Both the position numbers and the translations under genes were made by a program. Shown piece by piece: positions 42,384-51,201 of a stretch of DNA of 64,000 nt; within the stretch, counting starts at the first letter, position 1; the number at the start of each line of letters is the position of its first letter. The stretch is from an uncultured Lachnospiraceae bacterium (GTDB lineage: Bacteria > Bacillota > Clostridia > Lachnospirales > Lachnospiraceae): NCBI GenBank assembly GCA_910585295.1, contig CAJUDE010000027.1, positions 1 to 64,000 on the forward strand, in the 5' to 3' direction. The notes beneath the pieces are model-generated. The model saw only the letters and a list, made by a program, of their open reading frames with translations, did not search any database and was not told the origin of the DNA.

Positions 42384-43415
42384 CTACCTTGTCAGGAATG
42401 ACTCCCCATTGTCCAACCGCTTCCTCCAATAATCCAGCAAATCATGCATTGTCTGACTAAAAGGTATTTCAGGCTTCCAACCAGTGTGGCGCATAAACTT
42501 TCTGCAGTCTGGCACCTGCAGGTCTGCATCAATAGGCCGCAGCCGTCCTTGGTCAACCTCTACCCTAATTTGCCCTTTTTTATCTGAAAAGGACAATAAT
42601 GCCTCTAAGGTGTCACCCACCCTGCATGAATACGTCCCGCCAATATTATAATACTCCCCTGCAATTGGGTTTTCAGTAACCAGCATATAATATGCACGGA
42701 CGGCATCCCGTACATCTGCATAGGTGCGCAAGGAATCCAAGTTTCCTACCTTTACCACAGGCTCAATCAACCCTCTTTCAATCATTGCTATCTGTTTCGC
42801 AAACGTTGACTCATGGAATACATCCCCCCGCCTAGGGCCAGTATGGGTAAACATCCGGGTAGTTAGGACTGCCATCCCATATGCTTGGGCATAATACCTG
42901 CCCAGCAAATCCGTACCCACTTTTGAAATGGCATATGGGGACGCCGGATGGAATGGGCATTCCTCATGGATGCCTGCCTCTGGCTTCTTATCTGGCGGGA
43001 TCTTTCCAAACACCTCACTGGATGCGCAGACATGGATAATTGGCACATATGCTGCATCATTCTCCATTTCCAAATGGATTGCTTCCAAAAGCCTGCATGT
43101 ACCCAATATATTAGTATTCAATGTATCTATTGGAGCTGTAAAGCTAGTCAGCGGGTAGCTTTGCGCCGCTAAATGGAACACATAATCTGGCCTTACATTT
43201 TGAACCACATGGATTAAGGACATTTCATCATTCAAATCCGCATATTCAAAAAAAAGGCGGTCTTTCCTGTTTGCCCGCTCTAACAGATGGGACACATTAT
43301 CTAAAGGGCTTCTCCAACGGCATACACCATAAATATCCCAATCGGTATGCCCTAAAAGGAAATCACACAAATGGGAACCAACCATGCCTGTAACCCCTGT
43401 AATCAATGCCTTCAT
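42384..43415 (-). CDS. GDP-mannose 4,6-dehydratase-like SDR
   Basis: NAD(P)-dependent dehydratase that converts a GDP-sugar to its 4-keto-6-deoxy form. Rossmann start ALITGVTGMVGSHLCDFLL, NVSHLLERANRKDRL, FHLAAQSYPLTSF (Gmd signature), ASSEVFGK, and active-site YAISK. At 343 aa it matches Gmd. Together with the heptose genes it may act on GDP-manno-heptose, as related dehydratases do in Campylobacter and Yersinia. ATG 43415 overlaps the leader of the preceding gene by 3-nt spacing. Upstream neighbour is the Fcl-like reductase. Confidence 0.85.
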   Translation of the reverse strand: MKALITGVTGMVGSHLCDFLLGHTDWDIYGVCRWRSPLDNVSHLLERANRKDRLFFEYADLNDEMSLIHVVQNVRPDYVFHLAAQSYPLTSFTAPIDTLNTNILGTCRLLEAIHLEMENDAAYVPIIHVCASSEVFGKIPPDKKPEAGIHEECPFHPASPYAISKVGTDLLGRYYAQAYGMAVLTTRMFTHTGPRRGDVFHESTFAKQIAMIERGLIEPVVKVGNLDSLRTYADVRDAVRAYYMLVTENPIAGEYYNIGGTYSCRVGDTLEALLSFSDKKGQIRVEVDQGRLRPIDADLQVPDCRKFMRHTGWKPEIPFSQTMHDLLDYWRKRLDNGESFLTR

Positions 43416-43418
43416 ATT

Positions 43419-44369
43419 TTAATTTCCCTCTCTAAGATATTTTTCTTCGTTTGCCAGGAAATCCTGGTATGTCTTTTGGATTCCCTCTGCAAAGCTAACG
43501 GTTGGCTTCCACCCCAATGCAAATATTTTGGAAGAATCCAATAACTTCCGCGGGGCGCCGTCCGGCTTGCCCAAATCATTTACAACCTTGCCTTGAAAAC
43601 CAACCACATCGCATACAATTTGTGTCAGTTCCCGAATTGTATACTCCGTCCCTGTCCCCACGTTAATGCATTCATCCCCTGTATAATGCCCCATCAAAAA
43701 AACACAAGCGCTGGCAATATCATCAATATAAATAAATTCCCGCACTGGCAGCCCCGTCCCCCACATCACAATAGATTCCGCATGGTTCTTTTTGGCTTCA
43801 TGGGCTTTGCGAATTAAGGCTGGGACTACATGGGAACTTTCCAAGCCAAAATGGTCGCCAGGCCCGTATGCATTGCATGGCATGCAAGAAATAAACTCTG
43901 TCCCATACTGCTTGTTATAGTACTCACACAGCTTTAAGCCTGCGATCTTTGCAACTGCATAGGCCTCATTTGTTTTTTCTAAGGCTCCGCTGAGCAACGC
44001 CCCTTCTTGGATAGGCTGTTCGGCAAATTTAGGATAGATACATCCGCTCCCCATATAGAGCAATTTTTTTACGCCAGCTAAATAGGACGAATGGATAACA
44101 TTCATAGACATTGCCAAATTATCGTACAAAAACTTGCCTGGCAACGTATCATTAATCAGCACCCCGCCCACTGTGGCTGCCGCCATAAAAACATATTCTG
44201 GTTTTTCTTTTTGTATAAATGCCTCTGTATCTTTCTGGTTCCGCAAATCCAATTCCTTATGGGAGGCCAGGCATAAATTATTGTAGCCCTTGCTCGCTAA
44301 TTTCCGCACGATAGCTGAGCCAACTAACCCGGTATGCCCTGCAACAAAAATTTTTGCATCTTTTTCCAT
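43419..44369 (-). CDS. GDP-L-fucose synthase-like epimerase/reductase
   Basis: SDR enzyme of the Fcl/ColC type, epimerising and reducing a 4-keto-6-deoxy GDP-sugar. FVAGHTGLVGSAIVRKL, MAAATVGGV, GSGCIYPK and active-site YAVAKIAG are all present; the AYGPGDHFG motif follows. 316 aa, the usual length. Three nucleotides from the genes on both sides. Depending on whether the ColD-like enzyme acts first, the product could be a fucose-type or a colitose-type sugar, or a heptose counterpart. Confidence 0.85.
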   Translation of the reverse strand: MEKDAKIFVAGHTGLVGSAIVRKLASKGYNNLCLASHKELDLRNQKDTEAFIQKEKPEYVFMAAATVGGVLINDTLPGKFLYDNLAMSMNVIHSSYLAGVKKLLYMGSGCIYPKFAEQPIQEGALLSGALEKTNEAYAVAKIAGLKLCEYYNKQYGTEFISCMPCNAYGPGDHFGLESSHVVPALIRKAHEAKKNHAESIVMWGTGLPVREFIYIDDIASACVFLMGHYTGDECINVGTGTEYTIRELTQIVCDVVGFQGKVVNDLGKPDGAPRKLLDSSKIFALGWKPTVSFAEGIQKTYQDFLANEEKYLREGN

Positions 44370-44372
44370 TCC

Positions 44373-45425
44373 TTACCTCTCTTGTGAACCATCCGCATTT
44401 TGATATACATACTGCCCTTGCATCCATTGAATCGTGCGTTCCACCCCTTGCCCTAACGGCACAAACGTAGTTTTGCCAAATTCTTTTTCCAACTTGCTAA
44501 TATCCAGCCGCTCCAAAGGAGCCGCCCCAAGCACGCCATTTTTCCCATCCTTTGGGACTGTGACTGGAACCCCAAGCACTTTACCAATCTTTTGGGCTAA
44601 TTCTAAAATTGTAACCTTTTCCTTTCCGCCCACATTATAGACAGGCTCTTTGCCAAATAATAATATATTCCACATAATCTCTACTGCATCCGCCACATAA
44701 CAATAGATCCTTTCCGCACACCCTTGGTCCAGCAACGCAATATTTCCCCTTAGCCCTTTTTCTATAAATACGCACATTGCCCTTTCATCGCCTTGCCTCA
44801 CTCCTGGGCCATAGGTAAAAGAAAGCCTTGCCGCCTTTGCTTCCACTCCTTTTTTTCGATAGGCAAAGCAAATTGCTTCCCCACAACGCTTCCCTTCAAT
44901 ATAGCCTGCCCTGGGATGTAGCGTAGTCGTAACCCCAGCATCCGACTCATAATAAGTTTCCTTTTGCAGGCCGTTATAAATAATACTGGAACTGATAAAC
45001 AAGAATTTCCCATGCTCCTTTATCTTTTCCAACAACGTAAAGGTGGCTGCAGTATTAATTTTTAAAGTCTTATCATCATTCGCGATATATTTTGCAGGCT
45101 GCCCATAGCCCGCGCCATGGATAATATAATCACATTCCGGCAAGCTATTTGCAAACCCGTCCTCACACAAATCCCCTTGCCACAACTCTATCCATGGATA
45201 GGTTGAAAAAATCTGTAAGTATTCCGGCAGTTGGTTTTTGCACACAATATGCACCTTCTTTATTTGCAGGCCCCTTGCCATACATTCTTTTAAAGAATAA
45301 AGAAAATATGTCCCAATCAAGCCGCTTGCCCCGGTAATTAAAATTTCTTTCCCGCTTAACTCTGATAAATCCACCCGGGAGGCAATATCTTTAGCATCCT
45401 CCTCAATAATCCTATTTTTTTCCAC
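44373..45425 (-). CDS. NAD-dependent epimerase/dehydratase, unknown specificity
   Basis: Extended SDR: ILITGASGLIGTYFLYSL at about 28-45, SSSIIYNG and YIEGKRCGE with the active-site Tyr and Lys. The region around YGPGVRQGDERA recalls UDP-glucuronate decarboxylase relatives, but the specificity cannot be read. GTG start at 45425 with GGGGG upstream. It sits between the Fcl-like gene (3 nt) and the transketolase pair (19 nt), so its substrate may be the product of the transketolase. Confidence 0.8.
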   Translation of the reverse strand: MEKNRIIEEDAKDIASRVDLSELSGKEILITGASGLIGTYFLYSLKECMARGLQIKKVHIVCKNQLPEYLQIFSTYPWIELWQGDLCEDGFANSLPECDYIIHGAGYGQPAKYIANDDKTLKINTAATFTLLEKIKEHGKFLFISSSIIYNGLQKETYYESDAGVTTTLHPRAGYIEGKRCGEAICFAYRKKGVEAKAARLSFTYGPGVRQGDERAMCVFIEKGLRGNIALLDQGCAERIYCYVADAVEIMWNILLFGKEPVYNVGGKEKVTILELAQKIGKVLGVPVTVPKDGKNGVLGAAPLERLDISKLEKEFGKTTFVPLGQGVERTIQWMQGQYVYQNADGSQER

Positions 45426-45444
45426 TATAAGCCCCCATTTTTCC

Positions 45445-46272
45445 CTATATTTTTTCTAATTTCATAAACGCGTCCCGAACTGCTTCTCCTTTTGGCATAT
45501 ATCCATGCATTAGAGGCTTATTGCTCAAATAACTTAGCCCTTTGCCTTTTACTGTATTGGCTATGACACAGACGGGCTTAGAGGCCTGCCTTGCGCGCAC
45601 GCCTTCCAAAGCCTTTAGGATCTCTTCATATGAATGGCCATTTACAACTTTTGTGTCCCATTTGCAGCTCTCCCATTTATCCCGAAACGGCTCAAGCTCA
45701 CACATATTTTCAGTAAAATCAGAACACCCCAAATAGTTCCGGTCAACAATAACAACCAAATTATTCAGCTTGTTATGGCCTGCAAAAAGCATCGCCTCCC
45801 AGATAGAGCCTTCATAACACTCCGCATCGCCCAGCAAGCAGAAGGTCAGCCAGCTTTCCCTGTTTAGCTTTGCCCCTAATGCCAGGCCTGCCGCCATGCC
45901 AAGGCCAATTCCCAGCGAACCTCCGTAAAACTCGAATCCAGGATAAAACAACCCCCTGCATTTAGAACAGTCTCCCCCCACCTTAATGGTATCCCGAACC
46001 TCATCTGCACTTAGTATGCCTAGGTCTTCAAAAATAGGGAAAAGCATCCCTGCACCATGGCCTTTACTTACTACAAGGCGGTCCCGGGTGCTGCTGCCTG
46101 CATTTTGCGCGTTAAAATCCATCACACGATAGAACAATGCAATCAACAATTCTGTTTCTGAAAAAGCGGTTGTTAAATGCCCATACCCTAATTCCGTAAA
46201 TATTTCAAGAAACCTTTTTCTTATCTGATATGATTTTTCATATAGCCCTTCATATAATTGGTCCATTCTCAT
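45445..46272 (-). CDS. Transketolase N-terminal subunit
   Basis: ThDP-binding half of a split transketolase that transfers a two-carbon ketol unit. ThDP site GDAECYEGSIWEAMLFAGH with downstream Asn (DRNYLG), substrate His in SKGHGAGM, GFEFYGGSLGIGLGMAAG. At 275 aa it is the normal N-half length. It overlaps the C-terminal subunit gene by 4 nt (ATGA), implying equimolar synthesis. Inside a nucleotide-sugar operon, it is more likely to add a two-carbon branch to a keto-sugar than to serve the pentose pathway; this is inference. Confidence 0.88.
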   Translation of the reverse strand: MRMDQLYEGLYEKSYQIRKRFLEIFTELGYGHLTTAFSETELLIALFYRVMDFNAQNAGSSTRDRLVVSKGHGAGMLFPIFEDLGILSADEVRDTIKVGGDCSKCRGLFYPGFEFYGGSLGIGLGMAAGLALGAKLNRESWLTFCLLGDAECYEGSIWEAMLFAGHNKLNNLVVIVDRNYLGCSDFTENMCELEPFRDKWESCKWDTKVVNGHSYEEILKALEGVRARQASKPVCVIANTVKGKGLSYLSNKPLMHGYMPKGEAVRDAFMKLEKI

Positions 46273-47177
46273 TCTCCATTAACCTCATGCACATATCTCT
46301 CTATTTCCGCGATAGTTAACCCTTGCTCATGGAAAACCATTTCACGGTTGACATAGCGTTCAGGGTACCCCTGGCAAAACCTTAACCCAAATCGTTTTAC
46401 AGGGACAGCTACATTAAAATCACTTAAAATTTCTAATACCATGCTCCCTATCCCGCCAGGAAGCACCCCATCTTCCACCGTAATAACCTGCTTACAGCCA
46501 TTGAGTTCTTTTACAAACTCTTCTTCCTGTATTGGAAGGGAAAAGCAATCTATTATTTTAGCTGGCACCTTACTTTTCATAAGGTTATGGGCCATAATCC
46601 CACTTGATACAATCACAACTTTGCAGTTTTGGTTCTTTGTGGCAAAACCCTTTTCACAGCAAATATCGCTCTCAGAATACAAACTTCCCTCAATAAACTT
46701 ATCAAACTGCACATAACGGGGCTTGGGGTTTTCCACAATTTCCCTCAACAGTTTTCTGATGGTTATTTCATCTGATGGGTTCAAGATTTGGACATTCTTC
46801 AATGTCCTTAAAACAGCAATATTCTCTATTGGCATATGGGTATATCCTGCATCTGCTGAACATGTCCCAGCGTTCAAAGCCGTCAACGTAATTGGAATCT
46901 GCAAAGATGCCATAAGGTTCCTTACCTGGTCAAATGCACGCGTCACTGGAAAAGGGTTCAATCCATAGGCAACCACTTTCTTCCCTGCCAACTGCAATCC
47001 AGAAGCCACTGCAATAAGGTTCTGCTCCGCAATCCCTACATTGATAAAACGGTTGGGAAAATCTTTTCTAAAACAATCCAGGCTTGGCGCCCCAAGGTCG
47101 GAGCTTACAACCACAATATCTTCCCCCTCTTTTACTAATTGGTAAATCCCATGGAAAAAAACATCCCTTATTTTCAT
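46269..47177 (-). CDS. Transketolase C-terminal subunit
   Basis: Pyrimidine-binding half of the split transketolase: INVGIAEQNLIAVASGLQLA contains the catalytic Glu that activates ThDP, followed by the transketolase C-terminal domain (VVIVSSGIMAHN, VEDGVLPGGIGSMV). 302 aa. Translationally coupled to the N-terminal subunit and 3 nt after the Nudix gene. Both halves are needed for activity. Confidence 0.88.
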   Translation of the reverse strand: MKIRDVFFHGIYQLVKEGEDIVVVSSDLGAPSLDCFRKDFPNRFINVGIAEQNLIAVASGLQLAGKKVVAYGLNPFPVTRAFDQVRNLMASLQIPITLTALNAGTCSADAGYTHMPIENIAVLRTLKNVQILNPSDEITIRKLLREIVENPKPRYVQFDKFIEGSLYSESDICCEKGFATKNQNCKVVIVSSGIMAHNLMKSKVPAKIIDCFSLPIQEEEFVKELNGCKQVITVEDGVLPGGIGSMVLEILSDFNVAVPVKRFGLRFCQGYPERYVNREMVFHEQGLTIAEIERYVHEVNGE

Positions 47178-47180
47178 ACA

Positions 47181-47714
47181 CTATTTCTCCTTGAACTGCT
47201 GTTGATACAAATGCCATGCCGCAATCCCGACCATATGGTCAAATTCAAGATTTTTTATCATCTCAATAAATTTTGCTTTTGGCACTTCCATTACCTCTAT
47301 CATCTCTGTCTTATCCAATTCCTGCCCTCTCTTTTGCCCGCATACCGCGGCATAAAGATAGGCGACTGCAGTAGATGTCCCTTGGGAAACAGGGCATTTC
47401 CCAAGATATTCCATCCTTTCTGGAAGATACCCTGTTTCCTCAAGTAATTCCCTCCTAGCTGCAAATTCGGGCTTGCCATCCCCAATGCCGCCTGCTGGCA
47501 ATTCATAAAACCATTGATTAAAACTATGCCTGTACTGCCTGAGCAGCACAATGCTGTCCCCAATGATTGGCAATATGCAAACACAATCTTCTACTTTCTC
47601 ATAAGAATAAGGATATTTGGTTCCGTCTATTTCTATGGTATCTTTTACTATGGTAAACCTTCCAATCTCGTATTCCTGATGGCTAGTCACTTTGTATGGG
47701 CGTTTTTTATCCAT
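47181..47714 (-). CDS. Nudix hydrolase
   Basis: Cytoplasmic pyrophosphohydrolase, ADP-ribose pyrophosphatase-like. The Nudix box is complete (G-x5-E-x7-REL-x2-E-E-x-G within GIGDGKPEFAARRELLEETG), residues about 75-97. The preceding YRHSFNQWFYELPAG and the following QGTSTAVAYLY fit the ADPRase/GDP-mannose hydrolase branch. In this operon it may cleave a GDP-sugar or remove damaged nucleotide sugars. 177 aa, 20 nt after the radical SAM gene. Confidence 0.85.
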   Translation of the reverse strand: MDKKRPYKVTSHQEYEIGRFTIVKDTIEIDGTKYPYSYEKVEDCVCILPIIGDSIVLLRQYRHSFNQWFYELPAGGIGDGKPEFAARRELLEETGYLPERMEYLGKCPVSQGTSTAVAYLYAAVCGQKRGQELDKTEMIEVMEVPKAKFIEMIKNLEFDHMVGIAAWHLYQQQFKEK

Positions 47715-47734
47715 ATAGCGCTCCTAACGTCTGC

Positions 47735-49201
47735 TTATGCTTCCAATAATTTCCTCTTCAACTTATTCTTAACCATTGCCTTAATTTCCTGCACAGCCCC
47801 TTCCCCAAATTTCTGCTGTACGTTCTCAAAGAACCTGCTATTCCCCTCAAAAAAAGCATTGAACGCCCAGTCCCTATATTCCAGAACTTGGGTTGGGGAT
47901 AAATATTTGGTTCCTTTTGGCGTGCATTCATAGCTATACTGTGCATATGCATTCCAGTCATTTGGCAGATGCTCCCCTTTTGCAACATACTCATCGTATA
48001 ATTTAGAGCCTGGGTATGGCATAGTCACATAGAAATTAATCCATTCCGGATTGATTTCCCTGCAGAGTTCAAAACTTGCCCTCATATCTTCTATATCATC
48101 GTCTGGCAGCCCAAACATAAAATCTGTCAGCACATAGATGCCTGCATCTTGTGTCATTTTTACAACACGCTTTACCTTTTCATTGTCAAACTGCCCCTTT
48201 GCAACGCCATTTAGGGATTTTATGCTTCCGCTTTCCACCCCAAAGGCCAGCCAGCGTATGCCTGCTTTCCTTAATTTTTCCAATAACTTTTGATTTACCG
48301 TATCAATCCTGGCATATCCCCAAATATTTAAATCATAATTCCTTTCTATCAAACGGTCGCATAACTCATTGACATACTCTTCATTCAGCACAAAGCATTC
48401 ATCCATCATTTTTATGTACTTTACATGATACTTGTTTACTAATAAATCAATTTCTGACATCACCTTGCTTACGTCAATAAACCTTACCTTTTTTAAGCCA
48501 AACAGTGCGGAAATTGCGCAAAATGTACAGCTAAATGGGCATCCAAGGGAAGTCGCAAGCACAGCGTACCTCCCTTTTGCCTTCTCCCTGCTTTCCCCAA
48601 ACAAGTGCCAGTTGTGCGGCATATAGCGTTCCATTGGCAGCAAGTCCCATGCTGGTGCAGGCACATCGGCAATATCTGCAATATTAAGCCTTCCATTCCC
48701 TACAACCTTGTTATTTTCTTTATAATACAGCCCATCTATACTGCCCCAGTCAGCAGCGCCTTCTTTCACTCCTTTTGTAAGTTGGGCTACTGCCCTAAGC
48801 CCTTCCCCTTTAATCAGGTAGTCAATCTCCTCTTCCTCCATGGTCCTTTGGGGCAATGCCGATGGGTGCAGCCCCCACATAAAAATGGGAATATCTTTAT
48901 CCGCATTTTTTATTGCCTTACATACCAGCCCTGCCCCCTTCATTTTCTGGGTAGATGCCGAAAGGTTGCTCCCAGTTACAATCAGCCCCACAATGGCAGG
49001 CCTTTTTTCCAGCACAAGGGAGGATACCTCCGCTGGGGAATAATCAAAAGCTTCCGCATCAATAATCCCGGCTTCCAGCCCTTCCTCTCTGGCATAAGAA
49101 GCAATCACCCCCGCCCAATAAGGGGGTTCACAAGCAACATATCTGTGGGTGTCCCCATAAACTGCTTTCATATCATTTGAACGTATTAATAATAAATCCA
49201 T
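47735..49201 (-). CDS. B12-binding-type radical SAM enzyme (first)
   Basis: Radical SAM protein with an N-terminal cobalamin-binding-type Rossmann region (about 1-140; the classical DxHxxG motif is not evident) and the [4Fe-4S] motif CPFSCTFC near residue 225. The C-terminus (GVESGSIKSLNGVAKG, FMFGLPDDDIEDM, YPGSKLYDEY) matches B12-rSAM enzymes. 488 aa from ATG 49201, with GGGAGG before it. Family members methylate or rearrange unactivated carbons. In this operon, C-methylation or another radical step on a sugar is the best guess. Confidence 0.85.
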   Translation of the reverse strand: MDLLLIRSNDMKAVYGDTHRYVACEPPYWAGVIASYAREEGLEAGIIDAEAFDYSPAEVSSLVLEKRPAIVGLIVTGSNLSASTQKMKGAGLVCKAIKNADKDIPIFMWGLHPSALPQRTMEEEEIDYLIKGEGLRAVAQLTKGVKEGAADWGSIDGLYYKENNKVVGNGRLNIADIADVPAPAWDLLPMERYMPHNWHLFGESREKAKGRYAVLATSLGCPFSCTFCAISALFGLKKVRFIDVSKVMSEIDLLVNKYHVKYIKMMDECFVLNEEYVNELCDRLIERNYDLNIWGYARIDTVNQKLLEKLRKAGIRWLAFGVESGSIKSLNGVAKGQFDNEKVKRVVKMTQDAGIYVLTDFMFGLPDDDIEDMRASFELCREINPEWINFYVTMPYPGSKLYDEYVAKGEHLPNDWNAYAQYSYECTPKGTKYLSPTQVLEYRDWAFNAFFEGNSRFFENVQQKFGEGAVQEIKAMVKNKLKRKLLEA

Positions 49202-49202
49202 G

Positions 49203-50156
49203 CTATATCCTCCCACTTTCCTGATACCATCGCAGCGTTTTTTTGATCCCTTCTTCCAAACCTATCTTAGGTTTCCAGCCAAACAGGTTCTGCGCCTTCC
49301 CAGTATTAAATGACAGATGGGTCGGAATGGATGGCTGCCCTAGGTCATGCGAAATGCCTAATTTTTTCCCAGACAATGCAATTACTTTTTCTACAACCTC
49401 ATTTACCGAAAATGCATGCCCAAACCCAACATTGCACAGTTCAAACTTCCCTTCCTGCAGCCGGATTGCCCTCTCCACAAAGTCCACCACATCATCTACA
49501 TACAATAAATCCCTTCCCTCTGTGCCTTCCCCCCATATCACAACTGTGTCCCCTTCTTTTGCATCCATCACCTTCCGAACAGTAGCGCCAAACATATGCG
49601 AATGTTCATAATCGTACTTATCGTATGGGCCATAAATATTGCTTTGCCTTAATACAGTATATTTTGTTGCAGAAATCCCCGCATAAAACTCACACATTTT
49701 CTCTATATATACTTTGGTCCATCCCACGCCAAAATATTGTGGGAGCAAGCCTATATTTGCATTAAAGTCCGTCTCTTTTACAGGTATTCCTGACGGCTGG
49801 TACATAACACCGCAGCTAAAGAACACCACATGCCCCACATTCGCCTCATAGGCTGAGCGGAAAATCAAGGAATTCATGACTGCATTATCTGTAACATGGA
49901 TATACGGCTGGGACACAATGTCTTTGGAACCAGACGTTGTGGCCGCTGCCTGGATAATTATGTCCATACCCTGAACCACCTGGTCCACTTGGGCTTTTTC
50001 CCGCAAGTCTGCTTTTAGGAAAGTAATGTTTTTACAATCCCATGGCTCTTGCTGGTGATATACGCCATACACCTGGCAGCCCTCTTTTTTGCTAAAATAC
50101 GTTGCAATATTCCTGCCTATAAACCCCGTTGCCCCGCATACTAATATCTTTTTCAT
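49203..50156 (-). CDS. NAD-dependent epimerase/dehydratase lacking the usual Tyr
   Basis: Extended SDR, most like GDP-6-deoxy-sugar reductases or Fcl: ILVCGATGFIGRNIATYF, FFSCGVMYQ, YGPYDKYDYEHSHM, VIWGEGTEGRDLLYVDD. At the active site, where relatives have YxxxK, the sequence reads VGWTK, so the catalytic Tyr appears to be Val. ATG 50156 (MKKILVCG) is chosen by the SD AAGGGATAAGGCG; a frame extension to 50177 is not needed. It may be an epimerase with altered chemistry or an inactive subunit. Confidence 0.78.
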   Translation of the reverse strand: MKKILVCGATGFIGRNIATYFSKKEGCQVYGVYHQQEPWDCKNITFLKADLREKAQVDQVVQGMDIIIQAAATTSGSKDIVSQPYIHVTDNAVMNSLIFRSAYEANVGHVVFFSCGVMYQPSGIPVKETDFNANIGLLPQYFGVGWTKVYIEKMCEFYAGISATKYTVLRQSNIYGPYDKYDYEHSHMFGATVRKVMDAKEGDTVVIWGEGTEGRDLLYVDDVVDFVERAIRLQEGKFELCNVGFGHAFSVNEVVEKVIALSGKKLGISHDLGQPSIPTHLSFNTGKAQNLFGWKPKIGLEEGIKKTLRWYQESGRI

Positions 50157-50173
50157 CGCCTTATCCCTTACTG

Positions 50174-51181
50174 TCAATTGATAATCATTTCTTTATCAGG
50201 CCTATAATAAATAATCTGGCTTCCAGAATCTTCAAACCCAAAAGGAACGCAAATATAATTTGCAAACCTCTTTATAAAGTTCTCCCTTTTAGAAGGCTCC
50301 ACGAAGAATAACATAAAGCCCCCTCCCCCTGCCCCAAGAAGCTTCCCTCCGATTGCGCCTTGTTGTATCCCCATTTGATACATTTCATCAATCTGGCGGT
50401 CGCTTACCTTATCCGACAGAGCTTTCTTTTCTTTCCAGGTATCATTCAGCAATGCCCCAAATTCACAGATATCCCTGCCACTGTCTAATATCTCAATTGC
50501 CTGCCTGACATATGCCTTCATCTTCCCTAAATTTGGATAGTGCGCCCCCAGCGTTTGTATTTTGCTTTTCTCAATATTTTTTGCAAACCTTTGGAACCCT
50601 GTAAACACTAATAAAAGATGGTCGTTCAGATCCTTTAGCCTTTCTGGCGGAAGTGTCATTGGCCGAACCTCAATATCCCCATTTTCCTTAAACACTATAT
50701 GGTTAAACCCACCATAAGCCGCTGCAGTCTGGTCTTGGGAGCCAACTGCCTCTTTAATAAAATCCTGTTCAATATGTATTGCCTGCATTGCCAATTCCTG
50801 TTTGGAGATAATCCTTCCATTCAGCCCATAAAGGGCATTGAGAAGCCCAACGGTAAAAGAAGAGCTTGACCCTATCCCGGAACGCGCTGGGATATCTGTA
50901 TTGTAATGCAGGTCCAGCCCATAATCTAAATTCATATACCGCAATGTCTCACGGATGGCAGGATGTTCAATTTCATCTATATTGCTGACTTCTTCTGTCT
51001 TTGACCCATAGACAAAGCGGTCTTTATATTCCCAAAATGGCGGCATGCGCCGGCAGGTGATGTACAAATATTTATCAATTGTTGTCGACAACACCTCTCC
51101 GCCAAATTTTTTATAATAATCTGGCAAATCCGTCCCGCCGCCAAAAAAAGAGATCCTCAATGGGGTTCTTGTTATTATCAT
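50174..51181 (-). CDS. hddA: HddA-like D-glycero-D-manno-heptose-7-phosphate kinase
   Basis: GHMP-family kinase: RTPLRISFFGGGTDLPDYY at the N-terminus, GIGSSSSFTVGLLNAL (ATP loop) and KLLGAGGGGFMLFF near the C-terminus. The length, 335 aa, fits HddA. It phosphorylates heptose-7-P to heptose-1,7-bisphosphate in the GDP-heptose pathway. The fused phosphatase/nucleotidyltransferase at 39808 would carry out the next two steps. ATG 51181 has AGGAG upstream. Fucokinase-like GHMP kinases are related, but the FGGGTDLP signature and the context support HddA. Confidence 0.85.
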   Translation of the reverse strand: MIITRTPLRISFFGGGTDLPDYYKKFGGEVLSTTIDKYLYITCRRMPPFWEYKDRFVYGSKTEEVSNIDEIEHPAIRETLRYMNLDYGLDLHYNTDIPARSGIGSSSSFTVGLLNALYGLNGRIISKQELAMQAIHIEQDFIKEAVGSQDQTAAAYGGFNHIVFKENGDIEVRPMTLPPERLKDLNDHLLLVFTGFQRFAKNIEKSKIQTLGAHYPNLGKMKAYVRQAIEILDSGRDICEFGALLNDTWKEKKALSDKVSDRQIDEMYQMGIQQGAIGGKLLGAGGGGFMLFFVEPSKRENFIKRFANYICVPFGFEDSGSQIIYYRPDKEMIIN

Positions 51182-51201
51182 AATGCGTTCTCCTGCTTCA
51201 C

